Assembly: GCA_000432135.1 (NCBI GenBank)
Contig: HF990610.1
Coordinates: 14,657-29,574 of the forward strand
Direction: 5' to 3'
Source: Firmicutes bacterium CAG:124
GTDB taxonomy: Bacteria > Bacillota > Clostridia > Oscillospirales > Oscillospiraceae
Length of the DNA: 14,918 nucleotides
Of this stretch, positions 1-6,253 are shown in pieces (position 1 is the first letter of the stretch; every line of letters starts with the position of its first letter). Position numbers and translations under genes: made by a program. A model generated the notes under the pieces. That model ran no database searches, was not told where the DNA came from, and saw nothing but the letters and a program-made list of their open reading frames with translations.

Positions 1-698
1 CCTGCGGCGCGCGGAGCATCCCCATCCGTATCGGCGTGAACGGCGGCAGTCTGGAACCGCGTCTTCTGGAAAAATACGGTCATCCCACGCCGGAGGCGCT
101 GGTAGAAAGTGCGTTCGGACATATTGCGCTGCTGGAAAAGTATGATTTCTATGATATCTGCGTGTCGATGAAATCCAGCTCCGTCCCGCTGATGATCGAG
201 GCGTACCGGCTGTTTTCCGAGCGTTCGGACTATCCGCTGCACGTCGGCGTGACCGAAACGGGCACCAAGCGCATGGGCACCATCAAGTCCGCTATGGGCA
301 TCGGCGCCCTTCTGTGTCAGGGCATCGGCGATACGATGCGCGTATCGCTGACCGCCGACCCGGTGCAGGAGGTGCTGACGGCGAAGGACATTCTGAAGGC
401 CGCTGGGCTTCGGAAGGACGGCGTGAACATCATCGCCTGCCCCACCTGCGGGCGGACGCGCATTGATCTCATCCGGCTGGCAAACGAGGTCGAGCAGGCG
501 CTGTCCGACTGCCAAAAGCCCATCACGGTCGCCGTCATGGGCTGCGTGGTCAACGGCCCGGGCGAAGCGCGGGAGGCCGACGTCGGCATCGCCGGCGGAG
601 ACGGCTGCGGCATTCTGTTCGTCAAGGGAAGACAGCTCAAAAAGCTCCCCTATGACGAGCTTCTGCCCGCCCTGCTTGCGTACATCGGAACGCTGTAA
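1..698 (+). CDS. ispG: 4-hydroxy-3-methylbut-2-enyl diphosphate synthase (IspG/GcpE), 3' part
   Basis: Partial gene cut by the left edge; the reading frame is open from base 3 and gives 231 residues ending in TAA. IspG is the [4Fe-4S] enzyme of the MEP isoprenoid pathway that reductively opens methylerythritol cyclodiphosphate to HMBPP in the cytoplasm. Seen here: the IPIRIGVNGGSLE segment typical of the TIM-barrel end, followed by the C-terminal reductase-like domain with the cluster-ligand motifs ACPTCGRT (about base 438) and MGCVVNGPGEA (about base 537), including the conserved Glu after the third Cys. These motifs are diagnostic of the family. The first Met in frame (base 36) is internal, not a start, because conserved sequence continues upstream. 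The N-terminal substrate-binding half lies outside the window. A hairpin terminator follows directly. Confidence 0.96.
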   Translation, partial: CGARSIPIRIGVNGGSLEPRLLEKYGHPTPEALVESAFGHIALLEKYDFYDICVSMKSSSVPLMIEAYRLFSERSDYPLHVGVTETGTKRMGTIKSAMGIGALLCQGIGDTMRVSLTADPVQEVLTAKDILKAAGLRKDGVNIIACPTCGRTRIDLIRLANEVEQALSDCQKPITVAVMGCVVNGPGEAREADVGIAGGDGCGILFVKGRQLKKLPYDELLPALLAYIGTL

Positions 699-704
699 AA
701 AATC

Positions 705-738
705 AAAGCGGCATTCCCTGAGCCGGGAATGCCGCTTT
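705..738. terminator. Bidirectional hairpin terminator between ispG and rlmA
   Basis: Perfect 14-bp stem AAAGCGGCATTCCC (705-718) / GGGAATGCCGCTTT (725-738) with a 6-base loop. It ends in TTTT in the plus direction (736-739). In the minus direction the stem also closes on a T run, since the left arm begins AAA and is preceded by further A-rich sequence. It lies 6 bases after the ispG stop and 5 bases after the end of the convergent rlmA gene, so it can serve both. Confidence 0.85.
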
Positions 739-743
739 TCGTA

Positions 744-1562
744 TCACGGTTTTTGACAGACGGCTATCAGGAATTCCGTCGTGACGCGAAGCGAGGGCAC
801 GGCGGCAAGCTTTTGCTGGTCCTCCGCGCCGGTCTTGTAATAATAGGGCGTCATGAGAAACAGCGCCTGCACATCCTCGTTTGACGAAAGCGTGATGGTC
901 TTTCGGAGCGTCTGCGTCCGCAGCAGGCGGAAGCCCTCGACCGCAGGCTCGGCGGGCGGATTTTCGTATGGCCGGTCATAGACGGCGGCCTTCAGCTCGA
1001 ACAGGTGCCGTTCCATCGGCACAACACGCAGCAGATATCCGCCGGGCTTCAGGACCCGCAGGAACTCCTCCGCCATGAGCGGCGAAAAAATATTGACGAT
1101 CAAATCGAGGCTTTCCGCCGCCAGCGGAAGATGCGCGGTGCTCGCCGCGCAGAAGATCCCCTCCGGCACCTGCCGTGCCGCCCGCCTGACGGCCTCTGCG
1201 GAAATATCCGCGCCGAGCAGCTGCGGGCAGCCGCCCTTTGCCGCAAGCGCGTCATAGATCGCGCGCGTATACGTCCCCTCGCCGCAGCCCGCGTCGAGCA
1301 CGCAGGCGTCCGGCCCGGTCAGCTGTGCGCAGCTCCCGGCCACAGCTCCGATCAGATGGTCATAATAGCCGCGCGATAAAAACGCCGTGCGCGCCGCGAC
1401 CATGCGCTTATCGTCGCCATGGCGTTTTCCGGACGCCGAGGGCGGCAGGAGATTGACATAGCCGCTGCGCGCAACGTCAAAGCTGTGGCGGCTTTCGCAG
1501 CGCCAGACGGTCTTCTCCCGCGCAAGCCTCCCGCCGCAGACGGGACAGAGCAGATCAAGCAT
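744..1562 (-). CDS. rlmA: 23S rRNA (guanine-N1)-methyltransferase, RlmA/TlrB family
   Basis: SAM-dependent methyltransferase of 272 residues that, in this family, methylates N1 of a guanine in 23S rRNA hairpin 35 (G745 in E. coli RlmA-I, G748 in Gram-positive RlmA-II/TlrB). The N-terminal zinc finger is visible as CPVC (Cys6, Cys9) with Cys22 and His26, followed by the family signature HSFDVARSGYVNLLP. The SAM-binding motif I is VLDAGCGEGTYTR (88-100), and the late Rossmann segment FLRVLKPGGYLLRV lies near 168. I place the start at 1562 because it has GGAGGG about 8 bases upstream and puts the zinc finger at the usual N-terminal position; the frame stays open to 1745 but that extension is not conserved-looking. 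Which guanine is modified cannot be decided from sequence alone. Transcribed divergently from the L,D-transpeptidase. Confidence 0.88.
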   Translation of the reverse strand: MLDLLCPVCGGRLAREKTVWRCESRHSFDVARSGYVNLLPPSASGKRHGDDKRMVAARTAFLSRGYYDHLIGAVAGSCAQLTGPDACVLDAGCGEGTYTRAIYDALAAKGGCPQLLGADISAEAVRRAARQVPEGIFCAASTAHLPLAAESLDLIVNIFSPLMAEEFLRVLKPGGYLLRVVPMERHLFELKAAVYDRPYENPPAEPAVEGFRLLRTQTLRKTITLSSNEDVQALFLMTPYYYKTGAEDQQKLAAVPSLRVTTEFLIAVCQKP

Positions 1563-1592
1563 AACAAGCCCTCCGATCGCGATAGTTTCTTT

Positions 1593-1621
1593 ATTATACC
1601 GCGCCGGGACGCGCAGCGCAA
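1593..1621 (-). promoter_or_regulatory. Candidate rlmA promoter
   Basis: On the minus strand a perfect -10 box TATAAT lies at 1593-1598, about 31 bases upstream of the rlmA start. The sequence 17 bases further upstream (1616-1621, TTGCGC) is only a weak -35 match. Prediction rests mainly on the -10 box and position. Confidence 0.45.
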
Positions 1622-1651
1622 AGAAAAATCTGGAATTGTGCGCGAAACGTG

Positions 1652-1679
1652 TTGAATTTATGGCGGAATCTGTTATAAT
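1652..1679 (+). promoter_or_regulatory. Candidate promoter of the L,D-transpeptidase gene
   Basis: TTGAAT (1652-1657), 16-base spacer, then TGTTATAAT (1671-1679), a perfect -10 box with the TG of an extended -10. It sits 55 bases upstream of the transpeptidase start and back to back with the rlmA promoter, so the two divergent genes share the same short control region. Confidence 0.65.
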
Positions 1680-1733
1680 TTCAGCAGAAGAGAATGCGCG
1701 GGACAAAACGCCGCGCTGGAGCGGAGGAAAAGC

Positions 1734-3386
1734 ATGAAAAAGCATCGCGCCCTTTGGGTGATTTTAATTGTGATCGTCGTGCTTGCGGCGGCTGCCGCAG
1801 GCGGTTGGTACTGGCTTTCGACCAAAGCAGCGCAGGCGGAGCAGGCGCACAGCACTGTTTACGCACAGTATGCGTCCATGACTGCCGCTGTTGACAGTGT
1901 CACGCTTACGGTAACGGAGGACGGTTCGCCGGTCAGCGAGTATGATTTACAGAAACTCGGTCTGCGCGACGATCTGATGAATAAGGTCACAGCGCAGTTT
2001 TCTGAGACGGATCGTATGACAGCTGAGCAGTTTGCCGCGCTCGGCATCCGCGAAAAGCTGAACTGGGCAAAAAACGCCCATCCCGCGCCTTATCCCTGCA
2101 CCGTCAGCATGGAGCAATTTGACGCGGCAGCAGTTTTGGCCGACCTGCGGAGCATGAAGCGTGCAGCGGCGGAGAACGCCTATACTGTGCTGGAGGACGG
2201 CGTCTATACCGTCCACGCCGAGGTTCCCGGCAACGAACTGAATGAGTCGGCCGTTCTGGACGGTCTGCGCGCGTCGGCCGCTTCGCTCGGCGTCACGGCG
2301 GACGGGCCGCAGGATGCGGCGTTTGAGCTGACCTCGGTCGACTGCTACAAGCAGCCCGAGATTACGACTGCGACGCTGCGAGACACGCCGGACAGCCTGT
2401 TCCGCAAGGCGCTGGCAGAGCTTGAAATCAAGGTGACATTCAACGCAGATACCGCACAGTATCTGCCGCACGGCGAGGAAACGCTCACAAGCCATGATCT
2501 GGCTTCCATCGTAGACCTGGACCCGGACGGAACAGTCACGGTTGACGAAAAGGTTCTGAGCGAAAAGGTTTCCAAGCTGGCCGAGGGCTACAGCAAGCAG
2601 GACGCGCCGTTCCTGTTCGATTCGTGGGTCAAGGGCCTGACGGAGATCAGGTTTATCACCTGCGACTATCGGATCGACGTGCAGAGCCTGACGGAGCAGA
2701 TCCGCACGCAGCTGCTGACGATGCAGCCCGGCTCCGTATCTGCCGAGGCCGTCTGCTATGGCAAGGACGGCAAGCCCTTCTCGCTGGGCGACAGCTATAT
2801 CGAGGTCGACTTCGACAACCAGCAGATGACCTTTATCAAGGACGGCCGTCTGGTCGTCAACACCAATATCGTGACCGGCGCGCTCAACGGCCACCAGACC
2901 CCGACCGGCCTGTACGAGACGCACGGCAAGGAGCACGACGTCTGGCTCAAGGGTGACGATTATCTCGTCTTCGTCAAATACTGGGTCAGCGTGGTCGGCG
3001 ACATCATCGGCCTGCACGACGCATCGTGGCGGTCGAACTTCGGCGCAAGCTTCTATGTCTACGGCGGCTCCCACGGCTGCGTCAACACGCCAGAGGAGGC
3101 CATGGCCCTGATCTGGAACCTGGCCGAGGACGGAACCCCTGTTCTCATGCACGGCGCCAACGAGTGGTATGAGCCGGCCAACGGCAACCCGCGCGAGACA
3201 AAGGATCCCGCGCGCGGCACGACCAGCAAGGTCACCGTCCCGAACGGCACGCGCGTGCTCGAACCCGGCAGCAGCCGCATCGAGATCCAGCCGGACGACG
3301 TCGTCCCCTTCGCGCTTCCGAAGGAAGCCGGACAGGACGAGGATCCCCCGACAAACACCACGGACACCGCAAAGCCGGTATCCTGA
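1734..3386 (+). CDS. Membrane-anchored L,D-transpeptidase (YkuD domain)
   Basis: Predicted peptidoglycan cross-linking enzyme of 550 residues acting outside the membrane, forming 3-3 cross-links or attaching substrates to peptide stems by a Cys acyl-enzyme. An N-terminal hydrophobic segment (about 7-28) after a Lys/His-rich start acts as a signal anchor. The long middle part (about 50-340) resembles the peptidoglycan-binding-4 regions that precede YkuD in Clostridia; I assign this less firmly. The YkuD domain spans about 354-475: IEVDFDNQQMTFIKDG at its start, HQTPTGLY near 387, His428 in GLHDA, and the catalytic signature SHGCVN with Cys449. A Pro/Thr/Asp-rich tail (about 485-550) is probably disordered. 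Start supported by GGAGG about 9 bases upstream. Single-gene unit: its own promoter upstream and a strong hairpin just after the stop. The in vivo substrate is unknown. Confidence 0.92.
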   Translation: MKKHRALWVILIVIVVLAAAAAGGWYWLSTKAAQAEQAHSTVYAQYASMTAAVDSVTLTVTEDGSPVSEYDLQKLGLRDDLMNKVTAQFSETDRMTAEQFAALGIREKLNWAKNAHPAPYPCTVSMEQFDAAAVLADLRSMKRAAAENAYTVLEDGVYTVHAEVPGNELNESAVLDGLRASAASLGVTADGPQDAAFELTSVDCYKQPEITTATLRDTPDSLFRKALAELEIKVTFNADTAQYLPHGEETLTSHDLASIVDLDPDGTVTVDEKVLSEKVSKLAEGYSKQDAPFLFDSWVKGLTEIRFITCDYRIDVQSLTEQIRTQLLTMQPGSVSAEAVCYGKDGKPFSLGDSYIEVDFDNQQMTFIKDGRLVVNTNIVTGALNGHQTPTGLYETHGKEHDVWLKGDDYLVFVKYWVSVVGDIIGLHDASWRSNFGASFYVYGGSHGCVNTPEEAMALIWNLAEDGTPVLMHGANEWYEPANGNPRETKDPARGTTSKVTVPNGTRVLEPGSSRIEIQPDDVVPFALPKEAGQDEDPPTNTTDTAKPVS

Positions 3387-3388
3387 AC

Positions 3389-3425
3389 CAAACTGCCCCC
3401 GGCGAGCCTCGCCGGGGGCAGTTTG
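3389..3425. terminator. Strong hairpin between convergent transpeptidase and transporter genes
   Basis: Arms CAAACTGCCCCCGGCGAG (3389-3406) and CTCGCCGGGGGCAGTTTG (3408-3425) are fully complementary. The apex must open slightly, leaving about a 16-bp GC-rich stem. The T run is short on both sides (GTTTG), so termination would rely on stem strength. It lies 2 bases past the transpeptidase stop and 8 bases past the end of the convergent transporter gene. Confidence 0.75.
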
Positions 3426-3433
3426 CGTACCTG

Positions 3434-4357
3434 TCAGATATCGAATATGCCGATCATGACGATGCCGATCACGACCAGCGCGATCATGACGTAATGCTTC
3501 CAGGAGAGCTTTTCCTTCAGGAAAATACGGCTCCAGAGGACGGACGCGGCGCAGTAGGCCGAGATGATGGGGGCCGAGAGCGCAACGTGCGCCTCGTCGG
3601 CCAGCGCGTAGATATACGCGAACTGCCCCGCCGTCTCGAACAGCGCACCCGCATACTTGGGCGCTTCGGCCTTGAAGACGAGCTTGTCCTTTTTGATCAC
3701 AACAACATAAATAAAGCAGATCACGGCGGCGGCGAGGAACGTCAGCTCATACGCGCAGTTGGCCGAATCCTCGTCCAGCGTGCGGAGCACGAGCGAGTCC
3801 GCAAACGTACCCGCCGCATCGAGCAGGCAGTACGCCAGCGGCAGGCACAGCGCCAGCCACGACTTGGCGTATTTATAGTTGGAGCCCTCCTGCCGCTTTC
3901 TGCGCAGCTCGTCGTCCTCCGTCGACTCGACAATGCCGAGGCCGACCGCGCCGATGCACACCAGCGCCACCGCGCCGATGACCAGATAGCGCATGGAGCC
4001 GGTAATGGACTCGTCCAGCGTCCCGGTGATCAGGCACAGGACCGCGACCAGCGCGCCGGAGGAATTGCAGATGGGGGACGAAATGGAAAGCTCAATGTAC
4101 CGCAGGCCGACATAGCCCAGCGTCATGGAGCCGATGTACAGAAGCGATACGGGCAGATAGGTCCAGATCACGTGCCACGTGACGACAGCCCCGCCGACGA
4201 AGATCTCATACGCCGCGTGAAGGCCCATCACAACGCCGACGGCAATGACCATCTTGAGCGGATTATATTTGTCCCGCCCGTCACGGCAGCCGATTTTCGA
4301 AAATAGATCCGAGCCGCTCCAGCAGAGCAGCGCAATAATTGCAAGCCAAAACCACAT
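3434..4357 (-). CDS. DMT-superfamily (EamA-like) membrane transporter
   Basis: Hydrophobic protein of 307 residues with about 9-10 predicted membrane segments in two halves, as in the drug/metabolite transporter superfamily. The opening MWFWLAIIALLCWSGSDLF and the closing SVLWSRIFLKEKLSWKHYVMIAL followed by a last hydrophobic helix are typical of EamA repeats. A charged loop (about residues 148-168, EDDELRRKRQEG) separates the halves. Substrate cannot be inferred; DMT members export or import amino acids, nucleotide sugars and other metabolites. The start is the only ATG in frame: an in-frame TAG lies at 4406-4408. The best ribosome binding site (AAAGGAG, about 4392-4398) lies about 35 bases upstream, beyond a hairpin. 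It follows the PLP enzyme gene by 99 bases on the same strand and may be co-transcribed with it. Confidence 0.83.
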   Translation of the reverse strand: MWFWLAIIALLCWSGSDLFSKIGCRDGRDKYNPLKMVIAVGVVMGLHAAYEIFVGGAVVTWHVIWTYLPVSLLYIGSMTLGYVGLRYIELSISSPICNSSGALVAVLCLITGTLDESITGSMRYLVIGAVALVCIGAVGLGIVESTEDDELRRKRQEGSNYKYAKSWLALCLPLAYCLLDAAGTFADSLVLRTLDEDSANCAYELTFLAAAVICFIYVVVIKKDKLVFKAEAPKYAGALFETAGQFAYIYALADEAHVALSAPIISAYCAASVLWSRIFLKEKLSWKHYVMIALVVIGIVMIGIFDI

Positions 4358-4368
4358 ACTTTTTTCTT

Positions 4369-4390
4369 CGGCAGCACTGCGGTGCTGCCG
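4369..4390 (-). promoter_or_regulatory. Hairpin between the ribosome binding site and the start of the transporter gene
   Basis: Perfect 9-bp stem CGGCAGCAC (4369-4377) / GTGCTGCCG (4382-4390) with a 4-base loop. In transcript order: AAAGGAG, this hairpin, then AAGAAAAAAGT and the ATG at 4357. Folding would bring the ribosome binding site to roughly 12 bases from the start. No T run follows on either strand, so a terminator is unlikely. Confidence 0.5.
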
Positions 4391-4456
4391 GCTCCTTTCT
4401 CTAATCTAAATGAAAACACCGCCCCTACCGGGACTGCGTATATCGTACTGCCCCGT

Positions 4457-5743
4457 TTACTCCGGCAGCTTCGCAAGGCCCGCGTCCACGAGCTTCTGTA
4501 GGCTCATCAGAATGCCGAGCTTTGCGTGGTGCCACGTCAGGCCGCCCTGGAAATAGACCGCGTAGGGTTCGCGGATGGGGCCGTCGGCGGACAGCTCGAT
4601 GGACGAGCCCTGCACGAACGCGCCCGCCGCCATCACGACCTCCGCGTCGTAGCCCGGCATGGCCCACGGGACGGGGGTCACATAGCTGTCGACCGGGGCC
4701 GCCGCCTGAATGCCGCGGCAGAAGGCCAGCATCCCCTCCGCCGAGCCAAGCTCGACGGCCTGAATGATATCGTGCCGCGATTCCGTCCCGTTCGGCACGA
4801 CGCGGAAGCCCAGCCGCTCGTACACATTCGCAGCAAAAATCGCGCCCTTGAGCGCCCCGGAAACGACGTTCGGGGCAAGGAAGAAGCCCTCGTACAGACT
4901 GGGAAGCAAGCCGAGATTCGCGCCGACCTCCTGTCCGAGGCCGGGGGCCGAGAGACGGTAGGCGCAGCGCTCGACGCATTCCGCCGTGCCGCAGATATAG
5001 CCGCCGATGGGGGCCAGTCCGCCGCCGGGATTCTTGATCAGGCTGCCGACGATCATGTCCGCGCCCACGTCCGACGGCTCGGCCCGCTCGACAAATTCGC
5101 CGTAGCAGTTGTCGACCATGCACAGAACGTCCGGTTTGCACTGCTTGCAGAACGCGATCAGCTCCCCGATCTGCGCGATGGAGAACGACGGCCTTGTCGC
5201 GTAGCCCTTCGAGCGCTGGATGGTTATCAGCTTTGTTTTGGGGCCGATCGCGGCGCGGATGCCGTCAAAATCGAACGTGCCGTCCGGCAGCAGGTCGACC
5301 TGCCGGTACTGCACGCCGTATTCCATCAGCGAACACTTGGACGGACGGATGCCGATGACCTCCTCCAGCGTGTCATACGGCGCGCCGTTCGGGCTTAAAA
5401 GCTCGTCGCCCGGCAGCAGATTCGCGCTCAGCGCGACGGCCAGCGCGTGCGTGCCGCAGGTGATCTGCGGGCGGACAAGCGCAGCTTCGGTATGGAAGCA
5501 GTCGGCATAGACCTTTTCTAGCACCTCGCGGCCCATATCGTCGTAGCCATAGCCCGTCGTGGCGGCGAAGCAGCCCGCCGAAAGCTTGTTTTTCTGCATG
5601 GCGGCAAGCACCTTTGTCTGGTTGTATTCCGCCGTCCGGTCAATGGCCTCAAAGCGGGGCCTCAGGCCGTCTAAAATCATTTCTCCGTATTCATATACCG
5701 CGCGGCTCACGCCGAGTGATTCATACATTGTCGTAAGTTCCAT
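4457..5743 (-). CDS. Methionine gamma-lyase family PLP-dependent protein (aluminium-resistance family)
   Basis: Cytoplasmic PLP enzyme of 428 residues with the fold-type I layout of the Met_gamma_lyase family, often labelled aluminium resistance protein in Firmicutes. Visible landmarks: GCFAATTGYGYDDMGRE (58-74), RPQITCGTHALAVAL (91-105), the PLP-ring Asp in VDNCYGEF (Asp211), and the Schiff-base lysine in GSLIKNPGGG (Lys237). The reaction is probably C-S lyase chemistry on sulfur amino acids, but biochemical support for this subfamily is thin and I would not specify a substrate. It starts 3 bases after the stop of the upstream AbrB-like gene, with GGAG and AGAGG from the end of that gene serving as its ribosome binding site, so the two are co-transcribed and coupled. 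The DMT transporter follows downstream. Confidence 0.88.
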   Translation of the reverse strand: MELTTMYESLGVSRAVYEYGEMILDGLRPRFEAIDRTAEYNQTKVLAAMQKNKLSAGCFAATTGYGYDDMGREVLEKVYADCFHTEAALVRPQITCGTHALAVALSANLLPGDELLSPNGAPYDTLEEVIGIRPSKCSLMEYGVQYRQVDLLPDGTFDFDGIRAAIGPKTKLITIQRSKGYATRPSFSIAQIGELIAFCKQCKPDVLCMVDNCYGEFVERAEPSDVGADMIVGSLIKNPGGGLAPIGGYICGTAECVERCAYRLSAPGLGQEVGANLGLLPSLYEGFFLAPNVVSGALKGAIFAANVYERLGFRVVPNGTESRHDIIQAVELGSAEGMLAFCRGIQAAAPVDSYVTPVPWAMPGYDAEVVMAAGAFVQGSSIELSADGPIREPYAVYFQGGLTWHHAKLGILMSLQKLVDAGLAKLPE

Positions 5744-5746
5744 CCT

Positions 5747-5977
5747 CTATTTCTCCATTTTCCCGAAAATGTCATCTGCCGCGTCGCGCAGCACGTCCGG
5801 CTTGGTGACGATGATGCCCGTTTCCTCGTCTCCGAGAATGAGCAGCGTATCGCCGGGCTTTACGCCGAAGATCTGCCGCGCGTCCTTGGGGATGACGATC
5901 TGGCCCTTTTCGCCGACCTTGGCCGTGCCGAAAATATGCCGCTTCGCCTTGCCCAGAATATGCTTTCCGCCTGCCAC
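5747..5977 (-). CDS. AbrB/MazE/SpoVT-type DNA-binding protein
   Basis: Small protein of 76 residues with the swapped-hairpin AbrB fold signature AKVGEKGQIVIPKDARQIF (19-37), then GVKPGDTLLILGDEETGI, which is the typical second half of the domain. Proteins of this type dimerise and act as transcription factors, or as antitoxins when paired with a toxin; no toxin gene is adjacent. It starts at GTG (5975-5977), with AAAGGAGG 7 bases upstream; an ATG 4 bases upstream is in another frame. Residues 5-12 and 13-20 are an imperfect duplication (KHILGKAK/RHIFGTAK). It is first in the minus-strand cluster with the PLP enzyme and divergent from apbE, so it could regulate its own cluster, the Rnf operon, or both; that is inference. 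Confidence 0.85.
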   Translation of the reverse strand: MAGGKHILGKAKRHIFGTAKVGEKGQIVIPKDARQIFGVKPGDTLLILGDEETGIIVTKPDVLRDAADDIFGKMEK

Positions 5978-6011
5978 GCATGAGCCTCCTTTGCAGGGTA
6001 ATTTTCATACT

Positions 6012-6045
6012 TGTATAACTTACAGTGCGTCTGTCCGTTTGTCAA
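6012..6045 (-). promoter_or_regulatory. Candidate promoter/operator of the abrB-like gene
   Basis: On the minus strand a perfect -35 box TTGACA lies at 6040-6045. The hexamer at standard spacing (TAAGTT, 6017-6022, 17-base spacer) is a poor -10; the better-looking TATACA (6012-6017) is spaced 22 bases away, which is too far. A small inverted repeat, TGTA-n5-TACA, spans the -10 area and could be an operator. Moderate to low certainty. Confidence 0.35.
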
Positions 6046-6161
6046 GCATGAGACGGCGAAAGGCTCGAATATATCACGATTCATATATGCAATATGCGCT
6101 TTTATATCGATATATTTATATTGTTTTTTCCTGTTCAGAATCCGTCATTTTTCACATAAAA

Positions 6162-6186
6162 TTCGAAAAAACTTGATTTTTTCGAA
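6162..6186. repeat. Perfect inverted repeat over the apbE -35 region
   Basis: TTCGAAAAAA (6162-6171), 5-base spacer CTTGA, TTTTTTCGAA (6177-6186). Ten perfect base pairs. It overlaps the -35 element proposed for the apbE-rnf operon, which fits an operator; a protein-independent hairpin role is also possible. Confidence 0.6.
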
Positions 6187-6200
6187 AAGCCTGATATCGT
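6173..6200 (+). promoter_or_regulatory. Candidate promoter of the apbE-rnf operon
   Basis: TTGATT (6173-6178), 16-base spacer, then TGATATCGT (6192-6200), an extended -10 with 4 of 6 consensus bases. It lies 54 bases upstream of the apbE start, and its -35 box is inside the inverted repeat at 6162-6186. It is the best candidate upstream of the nine-gene operon; I see no convincing internal promoter. Confidence 0.45.
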
Positions 6201-6253
6201 ATATGTCAGATGTGCCATGCGGATTTTATATGGCTGCGCAGAAAGGATACGGT

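Larger units (their letters stand above)
5978..6253. promoter_or_regulatory. AT-rich divergent control region between abrB-like gene and apbE
   Basis: Non-coding gap, much more AT-rich than the rest of the window, especially 6066-6200. It holds TATATCGATATA (6103-6114, perfect 12-base palindrome), the inverted repeat TTCGAAAAAA / TTTTTTCGAA (6162-6186), and promoter candidates for both directions. The frame upstream of apbE stays open back to 6011, but the encoded sequence is not gene-like. I see no known riboswitch. Confidence 0.6.

Noticed and set aside
1563..1745. N-terminal extension of the rlmA frame
   Set aside because: It would cover both divergent promoters and precede the zinc finger by 61 unconserved-looking residues; the start at 1562 has a good ribosome binding site.
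1947..3152. 401-codon open frame antisense to the L,D-transpeptidase
   Set aside because: No recognisable domain and no ribosome binding site; the opposite strand encodes a clear YkuD protein with its catalytic motif.
6011..6253. Upstream extension of the apbE frame by 81 codons
   Set aside because: The extension lies in AT-rich control DNA, has no ribosome binding site, and would bury the lipoprotein signal peptide that begins at 6254.
5978..6253. Possible FMN or other riboswitch before the flavin-related operon
   Set aside because: I looked for the conserved multi-helix GC-containing core of an FMN aptamer; the region is AT-rich, and the candidate transcription start is only about 45 bases from apbE, too short for an aptamer.
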